Shown: positions 26,797 to 36,030 of the stretch, in pieces
Layout: each line of letters opens with the position of its first letter
Numbering within the stretch: the first letter of the stretch is position 1
Assembly (NCBI RefSeq): GCF_900291985.1
Contig: NZ_LT985980.1
Coordinates: forward strand, 1,018,001 to 1,082,000
Direction of reading: 5' to 3'
DNA: 64,000 bases
DNA from: Lysinibacillus timonensis
Lineage (GTDB): Bacteria > Bacillota > Bacilli > Bacillales_A > Planococcaceae
Notes under the pieces: model-generated
The model's database searches: none
Told to the model about the DNA's origin: nothing
The model's input: only the letters and a program-made list of their open reading frames with translations
Program-made: the position numbers and the translations under genes

Positions 26797-29439
26797 TTAT
26801 TTCATCCCATTAAAGAAATCAATTTCAGATAATTCATTTTCAAAGGCAAAATAATGTTTCCTCGTCCAATAGAGTTGTTCATTTTTTCGGGCAATCGGTA
26901 ATATATGGAACCCCCAATTGTTTTCATCCGCAAAAACAAAGAACTTTACTTCTCCATTTGCAATTGTGTCTGTCTCATCTTGAGGGACCTTTTCACCGTA
27001 AATCTGTTTAATCTCTTCATATAGAACTTGTGTATAGCTGTTTGCGTCATTCCAATAAATAAATTTACGTCGAATATCTCCCTCGTTACCGCGCAGGAAA
27101 AACTCCACTTCTTTTACCGTCAGTGGTCTTGAAATGGTTCCCCTTACTAAGTTCATTTGTTTTAGTGAGCTAATGAGTACTTTTTCGTTTTGTGTATGTG
27201 TGTATGCATAGACTGAATAAGGGGTAATTGGCGCATTATTTGTAATACTCGCCTCAATTTTCCCTAATTTCCGATCGCTTATATATCGAATTGCCCCACG
27301 TAAGCAGGCTAATTTTAACTCTGGTACTTGCCCTGGTTCTTCAGATTTTTGTCTAAATTCAATGATTTTTCCGGGAACAAATTCTTTCAATGCCTCATGA
27401 AATACATCGATTCTGCAAGATTGCCCTGTCAGCTTTATAATAGAATATTGCTGTAAGCGACCTTCCTGGAAAAACTCATCAAGAAACATACGAATAATTT
27501 CATAAATATCTGCTTTAATTAGGTGATTGATTTCTTGAATATTAAAAATCATGTCAGGGTAATCGTATACATCTTTAAACTGGCCATTCTCATAAATTGA
27601 TAGGAACCACCGATCAACAGCTGTTACAAATAAATCATTTTCATGTAACTGGCCGGAATTTGAGTCAAATCGGTTTCGTACAACGCCTGTTTTGCGAAAG
27701 AACTCTTTCTTCATGGAATCCGCAAGTTCCCATAAAAAATAAAAATTATGACGAACGCGCTGATAATCTTCTCGACTTCGATTTTCATATGGTTTAAATT
27801 TTGTAGGTAAGATTTCCTCTACTTGTTGATAATGTTCTTCAAGCTTCTCATAAACAGCCTGTACACCAAAATCGTCTACATGACGGAATATGTCCGCACC
27901 TGGAATTTCAATTAGTTCATCAATATCTAACAACTTTTTGTTGTTCGTATAGTAGTGGGCAAAGACGATTTTTAAATATTGGAAGATACGATAGGTAACA
28001 TTATTTCCACCAAAGTTCGTTTCCCCATTTTCATAGGTTGTTTGAATATCAAGTTTATACGATATACGATTATCCCGAATTTGGAAGCGACAGGAAGATA
28101 AGTCCGTTGTTCCACCTCCACAATCAATGACTAGGGCGTGATATTCTTCCTGCTCAATAAATTGGTTTTTTTCGATTTGGTTGGCAATGGTATTGTAAAG
28201 TACAGCCATTCCTTCATCTAATGCATGGTCTGATTCAATCGTATATTCTGGTAGTATTGTCTGAAACATGTCGAGAAATTGTGATTTCAATTTCACCGGA
28301 CTTGAAATATGCAAATGTTCAAATCTGCATTTCAATTGATGTTCGGCTGTTTCAATAATGTACTTTAAATAAGCGCGAAGTAGCTCTTTCCTTGTTACTT
28401 TTGCTGTATTTCCTTGGCTATCCATGATTTCTTCTTCTCTAGAGAAATCATTTACCCAGCGTTTGATGCCATGGAATACTGTTGCATGGCTACTGAAGCC
28501 ATTTTTCTTCATTGCTTTTAAAGCTTCAAACCCAAAGCTATATTGAATGTTGTTACGATCCTCACAGTTCGTTACGGCAATGACTGTTGGTAAAAGCTCA
28601 ATCCACTCCGTTCCTTTCTCTACATTTTGTGGGAATGAAATGTAGTTGATGGCATTGAGACGTACTCTTCTCATCAGAACGTCATGTTCATTTGGAGAAG
28701 TAATATAATCATCATCTAAGTACGCACCCGCTGTTGTATTGGAAGTACCAAAATCAATTGCCAGAACCGCTTTTGTTGGTTCTAATGTTCGAATGACAAG
28801 CTCCTCAACAGGAATTTGAATATACCTTAAATTTACAGGTGGTAATACACGTTCTTGGTAATATGCTTTGTATAAGTAATCCGAATCTTCTTTACGGAAG
28901 AAAAGCAAACTATATTGATGGTTGTTAGTTTCTTTCATCTCTAATTGGCCTGAAGTCACCAGTACGTAGTTACCTTTTTCTCCGTCTTGAATTACGTTTA
29001 AAATTCCACATAACTCCATCTTTTCATTAATGACTAATACATTTGACTCGTCCATTCCACTGTCTGTCTTCACGCAAAATTGATCACGTTTATCTATTTT
29101 TAACCCCTTATATAATGTCAGCTTAGCAGGGACCTGTATGTGAGGATGATTTGTAAGTGGTGTTCGTAGATAGTTTTTTATTGCCTGTTCTAGTTGCTGA
29201 AATCCACCTTCTTTATAGTCTTGAATGAGAAGATTTTTCTCCGCACCTAAATATTTGAGAATCGTCTCGATTAACTCGTTTCGTTCTAATTTGTAAATCA
29301 TCCCAACGACAAGTTTTTCTTTATGACAAATATTTCGAAGATGAAAGGTTGTCATTTCCTCGAGTTCTTCTCTAGTATAGGTTGGTCGATTGCTTTTCTT
29401 TTCTGAACCTTGATATAGCTTGTATGAATAGCTCCCCAT
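26797..29439 (-). CDS. Hsp70-family protein with a SAP-like N-terminal motif
   Basis: 880 aa from ATG 29439, chosen for GAGGGGGG 8 bases upstream. Residues about 22-66 look like a SAP-type helix-extended-helix (TREELEEMTTFHLRNIC, ERNELIETILKYLG). Residues 80-225 are a beta-rich region. An Hsp70/actin ATPase follows, with phosphate-1 motif AIDFGTSNTTAG (about 227-238), phosphate-2 VIDCGGGTTDLS (about 437-448) and adenosine motif IIKLTGQSCRID (about 668-679). No canonical peptide-binding domain follows; the C-terminus is mixed and unknown. It is not DnaK. A J-domain partner is encoded in the same operon. Confidence 0.85.
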   Translation of the reverse strand: MGSYSYKLYQGSEKKSNRPTYTREELEEMTTFHLRNICHKEKLVVGMIYKLERNELIETILKYLGAEKNLLIQDYKEGGFQQLEQAIKNYLRTPLTNHPHIQVPAKLTLYKGLKIDKRDQFCVKTDSGMDESNVLVINEKMELCGILNVIQDGEKGNYVLVTSGQLEMKETNNHQYSLLFFRKEDSDYLYKAYYQERVLPPVNLRYIQIPVEELVIRTLEPTKAVLAIDFGTSNTTAGAYLDDDYITSPNEHDVLMRRVRLNAINYISFPQNVEKGTEWIELLPTVIAVTNCEDRNNIQYSFGFEALKAMKKNGFSSHATVFHGIKRWVNDFSREEEIMDSQGNTAKVTRKELLRAYLKYIIETAEHQLKCRFEHLHISSPVKLKSQFLDMFQTILPEYTIESDHALDEGMAVLYNTIANQIEKNQFIEQEEYHALVIDCGGGTTDLSSCRFQIRDNRISYKLDIQTTYENGETNFGGNNVTYRIFQYLKIVFAHYYTNNKKLLDIDELIEIPGADIFRHVDDFGVQAVYEKLEEHYQQVEEILPTKFKPYENRSREDYQRVRHNFYFLWELADSMKKEFFRKTGVVRNRFDSNSGQLHENDLFVTAVDRWFLSIYENGQFKDVYDYPDMIFNIQEINHLIKADIYEIIRMFLDEFFQEGRLQQYSIIKLTGQSCRIDVFHEALKEFVPGKIIEFRQKSEEPGQVPELKLACLRGAIRYISDRKLGKIEASITNNAPITPYSVYAYTHTQNEKVLISSLKQMNLVRGTISRPLTVKEVEFFLRGNEGDIRRKFIYWNDANSYTQVLYEEIKQIYGEKVPQDETDTIANGEVKFFVFADENNWGFHILPIARKNEQLYWTRKHYFAFENELSEIDFFNGMK

Positions 29440-29453
29440 CTTTAAATCCCCCC

Positions 29454-30143
29454 TCAATAAAGCGCAATATGATCAATTCGCATTGTTTCTTCAACATCAA
29501 TAATTCCAAAATGAGCTTCCCAATAAATATCGACTTGAAAAAACACCGGTAAAAACAAATTCAATATTAATTGTATTTTTGCCCATGCCTTTTCTGTTTC
29601 CTTTTGGCCAATATAAATTAGCAATTCATCGCTTTCATTGCAATTAGCGTAACATATTGATTTCGGAAACATTTTACTGACTGTATCCTTTAATAAATAG
29701 ACCGCCTCCCCAGTTTCATAAAGACGAAGAAGGTTAATAGCAATTTGTTCTTTTTCTAATCGTGTGAAATAGAAAAATTGGTTCTGCACTTCATCTCCAA
29801 ATGCACCTGACTCAATATCCTCTATTAGAAACCGAATATAGAATTCTCTTTTATTCATTCCTTGCATGACGTCTATTTCTGCTAGTAAATGGGTGACGAT
29901 ATCAAATAAAGTTGATTTTAACTCTTCGTTACCCGTTGTATTGATATCCAGTAATTGGTGAAATATCGAATGAAATCGATAATATGGATTGATTTCTACA
30001 TCAAATTCAATTAGTTGGGTATTTAAATTTTCATAGCTTAGTTCCAAATATGGTGAATAGACTGTTGCGGGTTTAAAATATAAATCCTTCTTGTCAAATC
30101 CATCATTCTCCGCTTTGATGACCAAATCCCAAATGTAATTCAT
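29454..30143 (-). CDS. Island protein of unknown function (229 aa)
   Basis: 229 aa, acidic, rich in aromatic residues, no membrane helix. Features: FDVEINPYYRFHSIFHQLL near residue 48, a helical middle with FIRFLIEDIESG-like segments, and an end with VFFQVDIYWEAHFGIIDV. It overlaps the 426-aa gene by 4 bases and ends 14 bases before the Hsp70 gene. Conserved placement between a sheath-like/FHA block and a TssK-like gene makes a baseplate role (TssG- or gp6-like) conceivable. No motif proves it. Confidence 0.55.
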   Translation of the reverse strand: MNYIWDLVIKAENDGFDKKDLYFKPATVYSPYLELSYENLNTQLIEFDVEINPYYRFHSIFHQLLDINTTGNEELKSTLFDIVTHLLAEIDVMQGMNKREFYIRFLIEDIESGAFGDEVQNQFFYFTRLEKEQIAINLLRLYETGEAVYLLKDTVSKMFPKSICYANCNESDELLIYIGQKETEKAWAKIQLILNLFLPVFFQVDIYWEAHFGIIDVEETMRIDHIALY

Positions 30144-31420
30144 ATGAAAACACCCTCACAACGATAATCGGGAAATGCCCGTTGAACTTCGGAGACGATA
30201 AAACTCATCAAATCATACATTAAAAAATCGTCACCTATTTCACATTTGAATACCAATTGGAGGATCTTCTTATACTCATTCATTCGAATGTTCTCAATAA
30301 TAAAAGGATTCATGTCATATGTAAGAGATTCATTTTTTCCATCCAAAAAGTTAAAATCGACCAGTTTAAACCCTTTTGAAGCATCGAATGAATCGACTAA
30401 TCGGAACATTTCTCCTTTCGTTCTAATACTCCTCAATTGCAAATTGGCATAACGATTCACAAAACTACCTTTTTTCTTATTAGAAACTAGTTTGAAAGGG
30501 TATGATTCTTCGTTTACTTCCTTCGGTTGGACAATTTTAAGAACCTTCCATTTTTTTGACTCCTCAATCGGTGAGACGACAACAAGCGAGTCCGGCAACC
30601 GCTTTACATACCTTATATTTGTTTCTTCCCCGTCTATTAAAAAGCCATTCTCACTACCATATTTTTGGAGTGATATCGTATGCTCAAAATTGATGCGATC
30701 AAGAGCAGGAAACGGAAATCCAGTAGTTGAAATTTCAAGATGTTGTACATTCCACAGCGGAATAATATTCGTTCGTTTGTAAAGATTCCATTCTTGTAGA
30801 TGAACTGAAATTTCTTGAATGACTTCATCTTCTTGTAGCTCTCCATCGATTTGGTTTAAATAAACATCAAAAAACTTATTGGCATATGGATGATGAACAG
30901 TTTTCCAAGGAAGATCATTTTTCAAAAATGAATGATATAATTTCTCAATTTCTGCTATATACTTTTGACTTTGCTTTAGCGTAACTTCAATGTTATAAAC
31001 GCCTTTATTTGTCTTCATCTTCCCTTGAAATGTCGGATTAAGTGCCTTCAATTTTTGTATCATTGGAAAGTCACAAGTAAGGAAGAGGGTGCATAAAAAA
31101 ACATTTTGCTCCTCACATAATGCCATTATGGTGCTCTTAACATCGATGATTGGGTTTACTAAATCTTCTTCAATCATTGGGTAGAGAAACTCGTGAAGTG
31201 GGTCAATTTCCTCACGCGAACAAACGGTTACATAAATATCTCGCATTTCCTCTGATATTTGAATTTCACTAAAAACCCGATTCTTTAGTTTCTCATTCAT
31301 GTCTTCTTGATAGTTTGCAAGACTTGTAAACAATCCTGTCATCATACTTTTCAGTTCTCTACGTTGCTCCAAATCCTCCATCCGATTTAGTCGATCCTGT
31401 ACAATGTCCTTTAATGACAC
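30140..31420 (-). CDS. Island protein of unknown function (426 aa)
   Basis: 426 aa without membrane segments. The N-terminal 90 residues are helical (KSMMTGLFTSLANYQEDMN). The middle is mixed, and residues 230-380 are beta-rich with Phe/Tyr/Trp (IIPLWNVQHLEIST, GFPFPALDRINFEHTISL). The start is GTG 31420 after GAAAGGGGG. It is translationally coupled to the 229-aa gene. It could be a TssF-like or other structural subunit, but this rests on context only. Confidence 0.55.
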   Translation of the reverse strand: MSLKDIVQDRLNRMEDLEQRRELKSMMTGLFTSLANYQEDMNEKLKNRVFSEIQISEEMRDIYVTVCSREEIDPLHEFLYPMIEEDLVNPIIDVKSTIMALCEEQNVFLCTLFLTCDFPMIQKLKALNPTFQGKMKTNKGVYNIEVTLKQSQKYIAEIEKLYHSFLKNDLPWKTVHHPYANKFFDVYLNQIDGELQEDEVIQEISVHLQEWNLYKRTNIIPLWNVQHLEISTTGFPFPALDRINFEHTISLQKYGSENGFLIDGEETNIRYVKRLPDSLVVVSPIEESKKWKVLKIVQPKEVNEESYPFKLVSNKKKGSFVNRYANLQLRSIRTKGEMFRLVDSFDASKGFKLVDFNFLDGKNESLTYDMNPFIIENIRMNEYKKILQLVFKCEIGDDFLMYDLMSFIVSEVQRAFPDYRCEGVFI

Positions 31421-31439
31421 TTTTTGGCCCCCTTTCTAT

Positions 31440-31748
31440 CAAATTCGCCTTGGCGTATTTGTGACTGTGTGCTGCGCTTTCGTCACAGCTACAAACACGT
31501 GCGCCCATATTTTATCGTGCTTAGGCCAACAGTAAGTTGGTCATATCGCTGATGCAACAGGACGTTGCGTTTTCAGCGATAAGTAGCGTTCTTAGTCTAA
31601 GTTCATCATCATTCATCATTAACCCTTTAAAAATCTGTGGCATCCGCCGGAGGCTATAACTTCATTCAGTCCGGATTCCCAATGAATCGGAATACTTTTG
31701 CATACATCTCACCAATTATAGAAGAGGAGACTTCTTCTGAATGAAGTT
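31440..31748. repeat. Composite intergenic repeat inside the island operon
   Basis: A GC-richer noncoding block separating the 426-aa gene from the degenerate PP2C gene. Left part (about 31440-31605) resembles short repeats that I recall as frequent in Lysinibacillus intergenic DNA. Right part ends in a perfect 12-bp inverted repeat, 31658-31669 and 31737-31748, containing ACTTCATTCAG; its right arm overlaps the stop codon of the PP2C-TPR gene. It could attenuate or process the long transcript. Confidence 0.6.
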
Positions 31749-33513
31749 AAATTTCATTTCCAACTTGTTGAAGTAATTGCTCTTGCTCAGCTAACACTTT
31801 CTTTTCACCGACTGCCATTGCCTTATCGATTAAATCAGCATCTTGATAAAGAGCTTGTGCCATAGAAAAAGAAGCAATGGCTTGTCCATAGTTTTGGGAG
31901 GCTAACAATTCATCGCCTTTTTTTTCTAGACGATCTGCATCAGACACTTTCGTCTCAAGCTCATTCTCTGACTCTTCAGTTTTCATGGAATCTTGGATTT
32001 TTGTTATTTTTCGTTCCATTGCCAATACTTTTTCAAGCATGTCAATTTCCTGATATATTTCTTGAGCTTCCGCATAAGCAGTTAAGGCTGCTGCAAGATT
32101 GTTTAGCTTTTCGTTCTTATCTCCGTCTTTTTCAAACTTTTCAGCATCGAGAATTCTAAGTTCTCGTTCGATTTCAGCTATTCTTTCTTCTGCTTCTGTC
32201 ATTTTTTCCTCAATTAATAGCTGTCCATTTGTATAAGAGACTTCGATGGCATCTTTCTTTGCCTCTTCAAAAATATCAAGTGCAGCTACATAGTCCTTTG
32301 AAGCTAGTTTTAGCTCTGCTTCCTTCATAGCCTCTAACACACCTTGGACAGATGATGCCTGTGTGATTTTTACATCCAATTCTTCTTCATCAAATTGTTC
32401 GAAACCCTTTGATTCCTCTTTTGCCTTTTCATAAAATTCAATTGCCCCTACATAGTCTCCCTCAGCGAGCATCGTGTCCCCTTGCGCTATTAAATGAGTA
32501 ATTCTTTGCTTTTTAGCATAGAGTTCACGGTGAACAGGATCCTTTATCCGTTTTGCGGCATTTTTTGCCTCACTATATTCTTTAGATGCTGCTGCATAGT
32601 CACCATCTTCGACATATGTATCAGCATTGTTACTAAATTCAACCATATCAGCAGCCCATTCTGCTTTTTGCTGTATATCTCTTATTATGAAAAACGATCC
32701 AATACCACCCAATATAATGATGGGGATAAGAGCCAAAGCAATTCTTTTGAAAATTTTAGAGCGTTTTTTTGGATCTTCTTGAAATATTTTATTAACCATA
32801 ATGGCGGCAGCTGTATAGTTGGGAACCCTTTGTTTCTGCTTACTAAGTGCAACTTCTTCCAAAGTATCTACAAGCTTTTGTCCATCACTTGCTTCGTTGA
32901 CGGCGTCTAATATTTCAGTACTTTCGACATTTTCCCAAAGACCTGCCGTGCATAATAACAGAACGTCACCATCATTTAAACGCATTTTCTTTGATACAAA
33001 AGGATTGAATTCATTGGGCATGCCCATATAGGTGAGCAAATTATATCTTTCATCGTGTGTGTCTACTCGATCTAGCGGTATTTTCTCATCATTGGCAAAC
33101 GATTGTGCTAAGCTTGAATCATCGCTTCGTAGGTGAAGAACATCATTACGATAAACATATAAACGTGTATGACCAGCAACAGCCCAAATCATTTTCGAAT
33201 AATTAGTAACGACAACGGTTACACTAGCTTTCAATCGGAAACGTTTGCTTTCGTTTTGAAGCTGTTTATGGGCTTTACGCATATACTTTTTTAGCCTACG
33301 TCTCGACATCGTTGGCTTTTGGAGAAATTGACCCATAATACTTTTCACTACTAGCTCTGCACTTTCAATTTCCTGATCCATATCAAGTCCATCAGCCATT
33401 ACCCAGCACGCAAAATCATCAAGTTCTACATAGGCAAAGTAATCCTTATTGTGGATGGAACTTCCTGCTTCAGATAGAAACGCTGTTTCAAATTTGCTGT
33501 TTTCCTTTCTCAA
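31747..33513 (-). CDS. Membrane-anchored degenerate PP2C with TPR-like repeats
   Basis: 588 aa. Residues 1-235 have the PP2C fold and keep the MADG motif, but other metal-ligand motifs are altered: GHTR instead of GDSR, CTAG instead of CTDG, and PNYT instead of DNxT. A membrane helix follows (about 257-281, IALALIPIIILGGIGSFFII). The remaining 300 residues are extracytoplasmic TPR/coiled-coil repeats, such as GDYAAASKEYSEAKNAAK, GDYVGAIEFYEKAKEE and QNYGQAIASFSMAQALY. It is probably a pseudophosphatase that senses or scaffolds. TTG 33513 is chosen for AAAGGAG 11 bases upstream; longer frames lack a site. Confidence 0.8.
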   Translation of the reverse strand: MRKENSKFETAFLSEAGSSIHNKDYFAYVELDDFACWVMADGLDMDQEIESAELVVKSIMGQFLQKPTMSRRRLKKYMRKAHKQLQNESKRFRLKASVTVVVTNYSKMIWAVAGHTRLYVYRNDVLHLRSDDSSLAQSFANDEKIPLDRVDTHDERYNLLTYMGMPNEFNPFVSKKMRLNDGDVLLLCTAGLWENVESTEILDAVNEASDGQKLVDTLEEVALSKQKQRVPNYTAAAIMVNKIFQEDPKKRSKIFKRIALALIPIIILGGIGSFFIIRDIQQKAEWAADMVEFSNNADTYVEDGDYAAASKEYSEAKNAAKRIKDPVHRELYAKKQRITHLIAQGDTMLAEGDYVGAIEFYEKAKEESKGFEQFDEEELDVKITQASSVQGVLEAMKEAELKLASKDYVAALDIFEEAKKDAIEVSYTNGQLLIEEKMTEAEERIAEIERELRILDAEKFEKDGDKNEKLNNLAAALTAYAEAQEIYQEIDMLEKVLAMERKITKIQDSMKTEESENELETKVSDADRLEKKGDELLASQNYGQAIASFSMAQALYQDADLIDKAMAVGEKKVLAEQEQLLQQVGNEI

Positions 33514-33563
33514 GGCTATGCTCACTCCTTTCGTTCCTTTTTCCCTGTTTAAGCACAGCAAGC

Positions 33564-34403
33564 TTACCAGGATTTTTCTAAAATAATGATTGTTGCATTA
33601 TCTTGATGCTTGAACCCTTTCCCTTCAATGGTATGAATAATTTCTTCTGCTGCATCATTTGGTGACAATGGTTTTTCAAGTATTTCACAAAGCTCAAGCT
33701 CTGTTAAACTGTTATATACACCATCTGTACAGAGGATAATTTTATCTCCCTTTTTTAAAGTAATGGGTTCTCCAATTTCGATATTCTTAAAGCCTTCAAA
33801 TCCTAAATAATTGATCAGCCTTTTTCCCATTGGATTTTCCATTGCCTCTTGTTTTGATATTTGACCTGCTAAATATTGTTCTTCTAATAACGAACTGAGT
33901 GTATGCTTTTCATTTACATTTACTAAATGCCCATTACGATATAAAGCGATGATACTATCACCCACCGCTCCCCAATACAAATGGTTATATGAAATAATGG
34001 CACATGCTAAAGTAGTTCCCCCACTTTGCCCGCTAAGTTTTTTTAAGATTACTTCATTACTTAGTTTGGCAGCACGTGTAAAAAATTCTTGGAGTTTGAT
34101 ATAACGTTCCATCTTCATAAATTCTCTGACGAAGGTCGTTACTGCTAATGTACTAGCCAATCTTCCGTTTGCTAAACCACTAATACCATCGGCAACAACT
34201 GCTAATGTATGTCCCTCAGAAATAACGGTAGAAAAATAATCGTCTTGTTCTTCTCTTCTTCCAATTGTTTGACCATTCCCAATGACCATTTCTTCCTGCA
34301 ATTGAGGGGTTTGAACTGTACGTCGAACATAAAGTAATACAAAAATAATACAAATAAGGCCTAGTACTACGATATAAGGAGTATAAGTTTGTTCAGCAAA
34401 CAT
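33564..34403 (-). CDS. Membrane-anchored PP2C Ser/Thr phosphatase
   Basis: 279 aa. One N-terminal membrane helix (about residues 8-27) is followed by an intact PP2C domain: GRREEQDDYF, VVADGISG, SGGTTLACAII, GDSIIALY, LCTDGVYN and HQDNATIII. All acidic metal ligands are present, so it should be active and reverse the kinase encoded at 41.2-42.2 kb. It corresponds to PppA of the T6SS phosphorylation switch or the PP2C of TerY-P triads. ATG 34403 follows AGGAGG; it starts 5 bases after the FHA gene. Confidence 0.88.
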   Translation of the reverse strand: MFAEQTYTPYIVVLGLICIIFVLLYVRRTVQTPQLQEEMVIGNGQTIGRREEQDDYFSTVISEGHTLAVVADGISGLANGRLASTLAVTTFVREFMKMERYIKLQEFFTRAAKLSNEVILKKLSGQSGGTTLACAIISYNHLYWGAVGDSIIALYRNGHLVNVNEKHTLSSLLEEQYLAGQISKQEAMENPMGKRLINYLGFEGFKNIEIGEPITLKKGDKIILCTDGVYNSLTELELCEILEKPLSPNDAAEEIIHTIEGKGFKHQDNATIIILEKSW

Positions 34404-34408
34404 AACAG

Positions 34409-34954
34409 TTACGCCTCCTGATGTTGATGCTGCTGGTGATGTTCCCATTCAAAATGAACACCGCAAAGCGGCATGAAGATAAATTTGCTTCGCCCGAGCT
34501 GAATTACATCATAGCCTTGTAATTCAACAGGGGAATAAACCGCCTCATTATTGTGATAAGCAAGGCCGGAAGCGTCTCCAGGTAATAGATAAAAATTCCG
34601 TTGTTTCGGGTCATACACAATAACTGCGTGATTGCGCCTTGAAATTGTATTGTCACCAAGAATACGAATATGCATTTCGTCAGATCGACCTATGAAATTC
34701 TTCTCTGCATAAATTTTAAAATCTTGGCCAAGTGGTGGTCCCTCAATACAAACTAACCAGCCTGTTACCGGCTCAACACCCTCTGTTTCGCCTAAGTAAG
34801 GCATTGTTTTATCATCTTCATTTACTGTTGCGACTACTGGCCTACTTTTGCTACTACTAAGATTTGTTTCAACCGCTACATTACAGTAAGGACACATACT
34901 TCCATGCCTTCTTGAACTAAACATATGACCATTTTTACAACGAGTTAAACTCAT
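34409..34954 (-). CDS. Zinc-ribbon FHA-domain protein
   Basis: 181 aa. It begins with a Cys/His motif (RCKNGHMFSSRRHGSMCPYC, residues 5-24) like a zinc ribbon. A linker leads to an FHA domain at residues 75-165 with the phospho-threonine-binding GRS and ISRRNHA motifs. The C-terminus is His-rich. FHA domains read phosphothreonine, so it should bind a target of the island's kinase. Zinc-ribbon plus FHA proteins of this type occur with vWA/PP2C/kinase triads. It lies 24 bases downstream of the second FHA gene. Confidence 0.87.
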   Translation of the reverse strand: MSLTRCKNGHMFSSRRHGSMCPYCNVAVETNLSSSKSRPVVATVNEDDKTMPYLGETEGVEPVTGWLVCIEGPPLGQDFKIYAEKNFIGRSDEMHIRILGDNTISRRNHAVIVYDPKQRNFYLLPGDASGLAYHNNEAVYSPVELQGYDVIQLGRSKFIFMPLCGVHFEWEHHQQHQHQEA

Positions 34955-34978
34955 CTTTCATCACCCTTTTTCTAAATG

Positions 34979-35542
34979 TCATTTCACTAAAATCCGTGTA
35001 TTTGCAAGATAGATCATGTCACCAAAGTGAATTTCCGTTGGCTTGTCACTCGGTAATTTTTGCGGTGTACGATCACTAAGCTTTTTAATGCCAACCCCAT
35101 TTTCAGAATCTAAGTCCTCAATGAACCAACTTCCTGAAGAATAATTTAATACGGCATGCTCTTTACTTATAAGCGAGGCATATTCCACATCTGATAGGTC
35201 AATATCCACTTCTGCCCCAGGAGCACTTTTTCCAATCAACATGGATGGAATACCGTGGATATACCATTCTTTCAAGCTTTCTCCGTCATAATCTAACAAC
35301 ACGAGCCGATTGATTTTTGTATCATTTATTTCTTCATATGGACGCTTTTTTATTTTCATAAAGAAAAGCCAGGCTAACAAGATGACTAGCAAAATGGAAA
35401 TAACAATCTTTAATAACAATTGAGAATTTATGAAATATGTAAAAATAAGTGCAAAGATGATTGTTACTCCAATAAGGCAATCAATGACAATAATAACTCC
35501 TGGTTTGGTCTTTTTTTCATGAGAAGAATTATCTAAATTCAT
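34979..35542 (-). CDS. Membrane FHA-domain protein
   Basis: 187 aa. Two membrane helices at about residues 17-56 are followed by a cytosolic FHA domain (residues 80-187) with LIGKSAPGAEVDIDL, SLISKEHAVL and the SENGVGI stretch. Ser in place of the usual Arg/Gly context (IGKS rather than IGRS) is a mild deviation. It would tether phosphorylated partners to the membrane. It is encoded between the J-domain gene (15-base gap) and the zinc-ribbon FHA gene. Confidence 0.85.
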   Translation of the reverse strand: MNLDNSSHEKKTKPGVIIVIDCLIGVTIIFALIFTYFINSQLLLKIVISILLVILLAWLFFMKIKKRPYEEINDTKINRLVLLDYDGESLKEWYIHGIPSMLIGKSAPGAEVDIDLSDVEYASLISKEHAVLNYSSGSWFIEDLDSENGVGIKKLSDRTPQKLPSDKPTEIHFGDMIYLANTRILVK

Positions 35543-35557
35543 TACTCACCCCTCCAT

Positions 35558-35992
35558 TTACCCTCTGCCAAAGTACTTGTTAAATAGTTCAGATGTATCC
35601 AAAGGGTTTTTCCTCTGTTGTTCGCTTTTATAATCTTGAGTTCGTTCCTTCGTTTTTGGGTTAAAGCCAAAAAACTGTTCGAAAGTTTGATGTACTTTAG
35701 AAGGGTCAAAGTCTTGCTGATACGATTCTCTACTAGCTTTCGCTGACTGATGACTTTCCCTTTCTTCACCTTTGTTTTGAATGCCAAGTTTTGCATCATA
35801 CTTTTTCCTTAGTTCGGGTGAATATAATGTTTCATACGCTTCTTTAATTTCTTTAAAACGTTTTGCTGCATTAGGATTTCCATGATTTACATCGGGATGA
35901 TATTGTTTAGCTAGCTTTCTGTAAGCCATTTTCACTTCATCCCTCGAAGCATGTAGCCCAATACCTAATCGGTCGTAAAAATTATTCATCAT
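35558..35992 (-). CDS. Short J-domain protein
   Basis: 144 aa. Residues 4-70 form a complete J-domain with the HPD signature (KQYHPDVNHG) and the KEAYETLYSPELRKKYD end. The remaining 70 residues are charged and end with NPLDTSELFNKYFGRG; there is no zinc or substrate domain of DnaJ. It should stimulate the ATPase of the Hsp70-like protein of this operon. It is preceded by a strong hairpin that separates it from the tube-like gene. Confidence 0.9.
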   Translation of the reverse strand: MMNNFYDRLGIGLHASRDEVKMAYRKLAKQYHPDVNHGNPNAAKRFKEIKEAYETLYSPELRKKYDAKLGIQNKGEERESHQSAKASRESYQQDFDPSKVHQTFEQFFGFNPKTKERTQDYKSEQQRKNPLDTSELFNKYFGRG

Positions 35993-36030
35993 CTCAAATC
36001 CTTATAGTTTGTAGTGATGCAATTTGATAA

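Noticed and set aside
26797..29439. Housekeeping DnaK
   Set aside because: It lacks the DnaK peptide-binding domain and has a 220-residue N-terminal extension; dnaK normally lies in the hrcA-grpE-dnaK-dnaJ operon.
35542..35799. 85-codon ORF antisense-frame to the J-domain gene
   Set aside because: It overlaps the J-domain gene in another frame and has no family resemblance.
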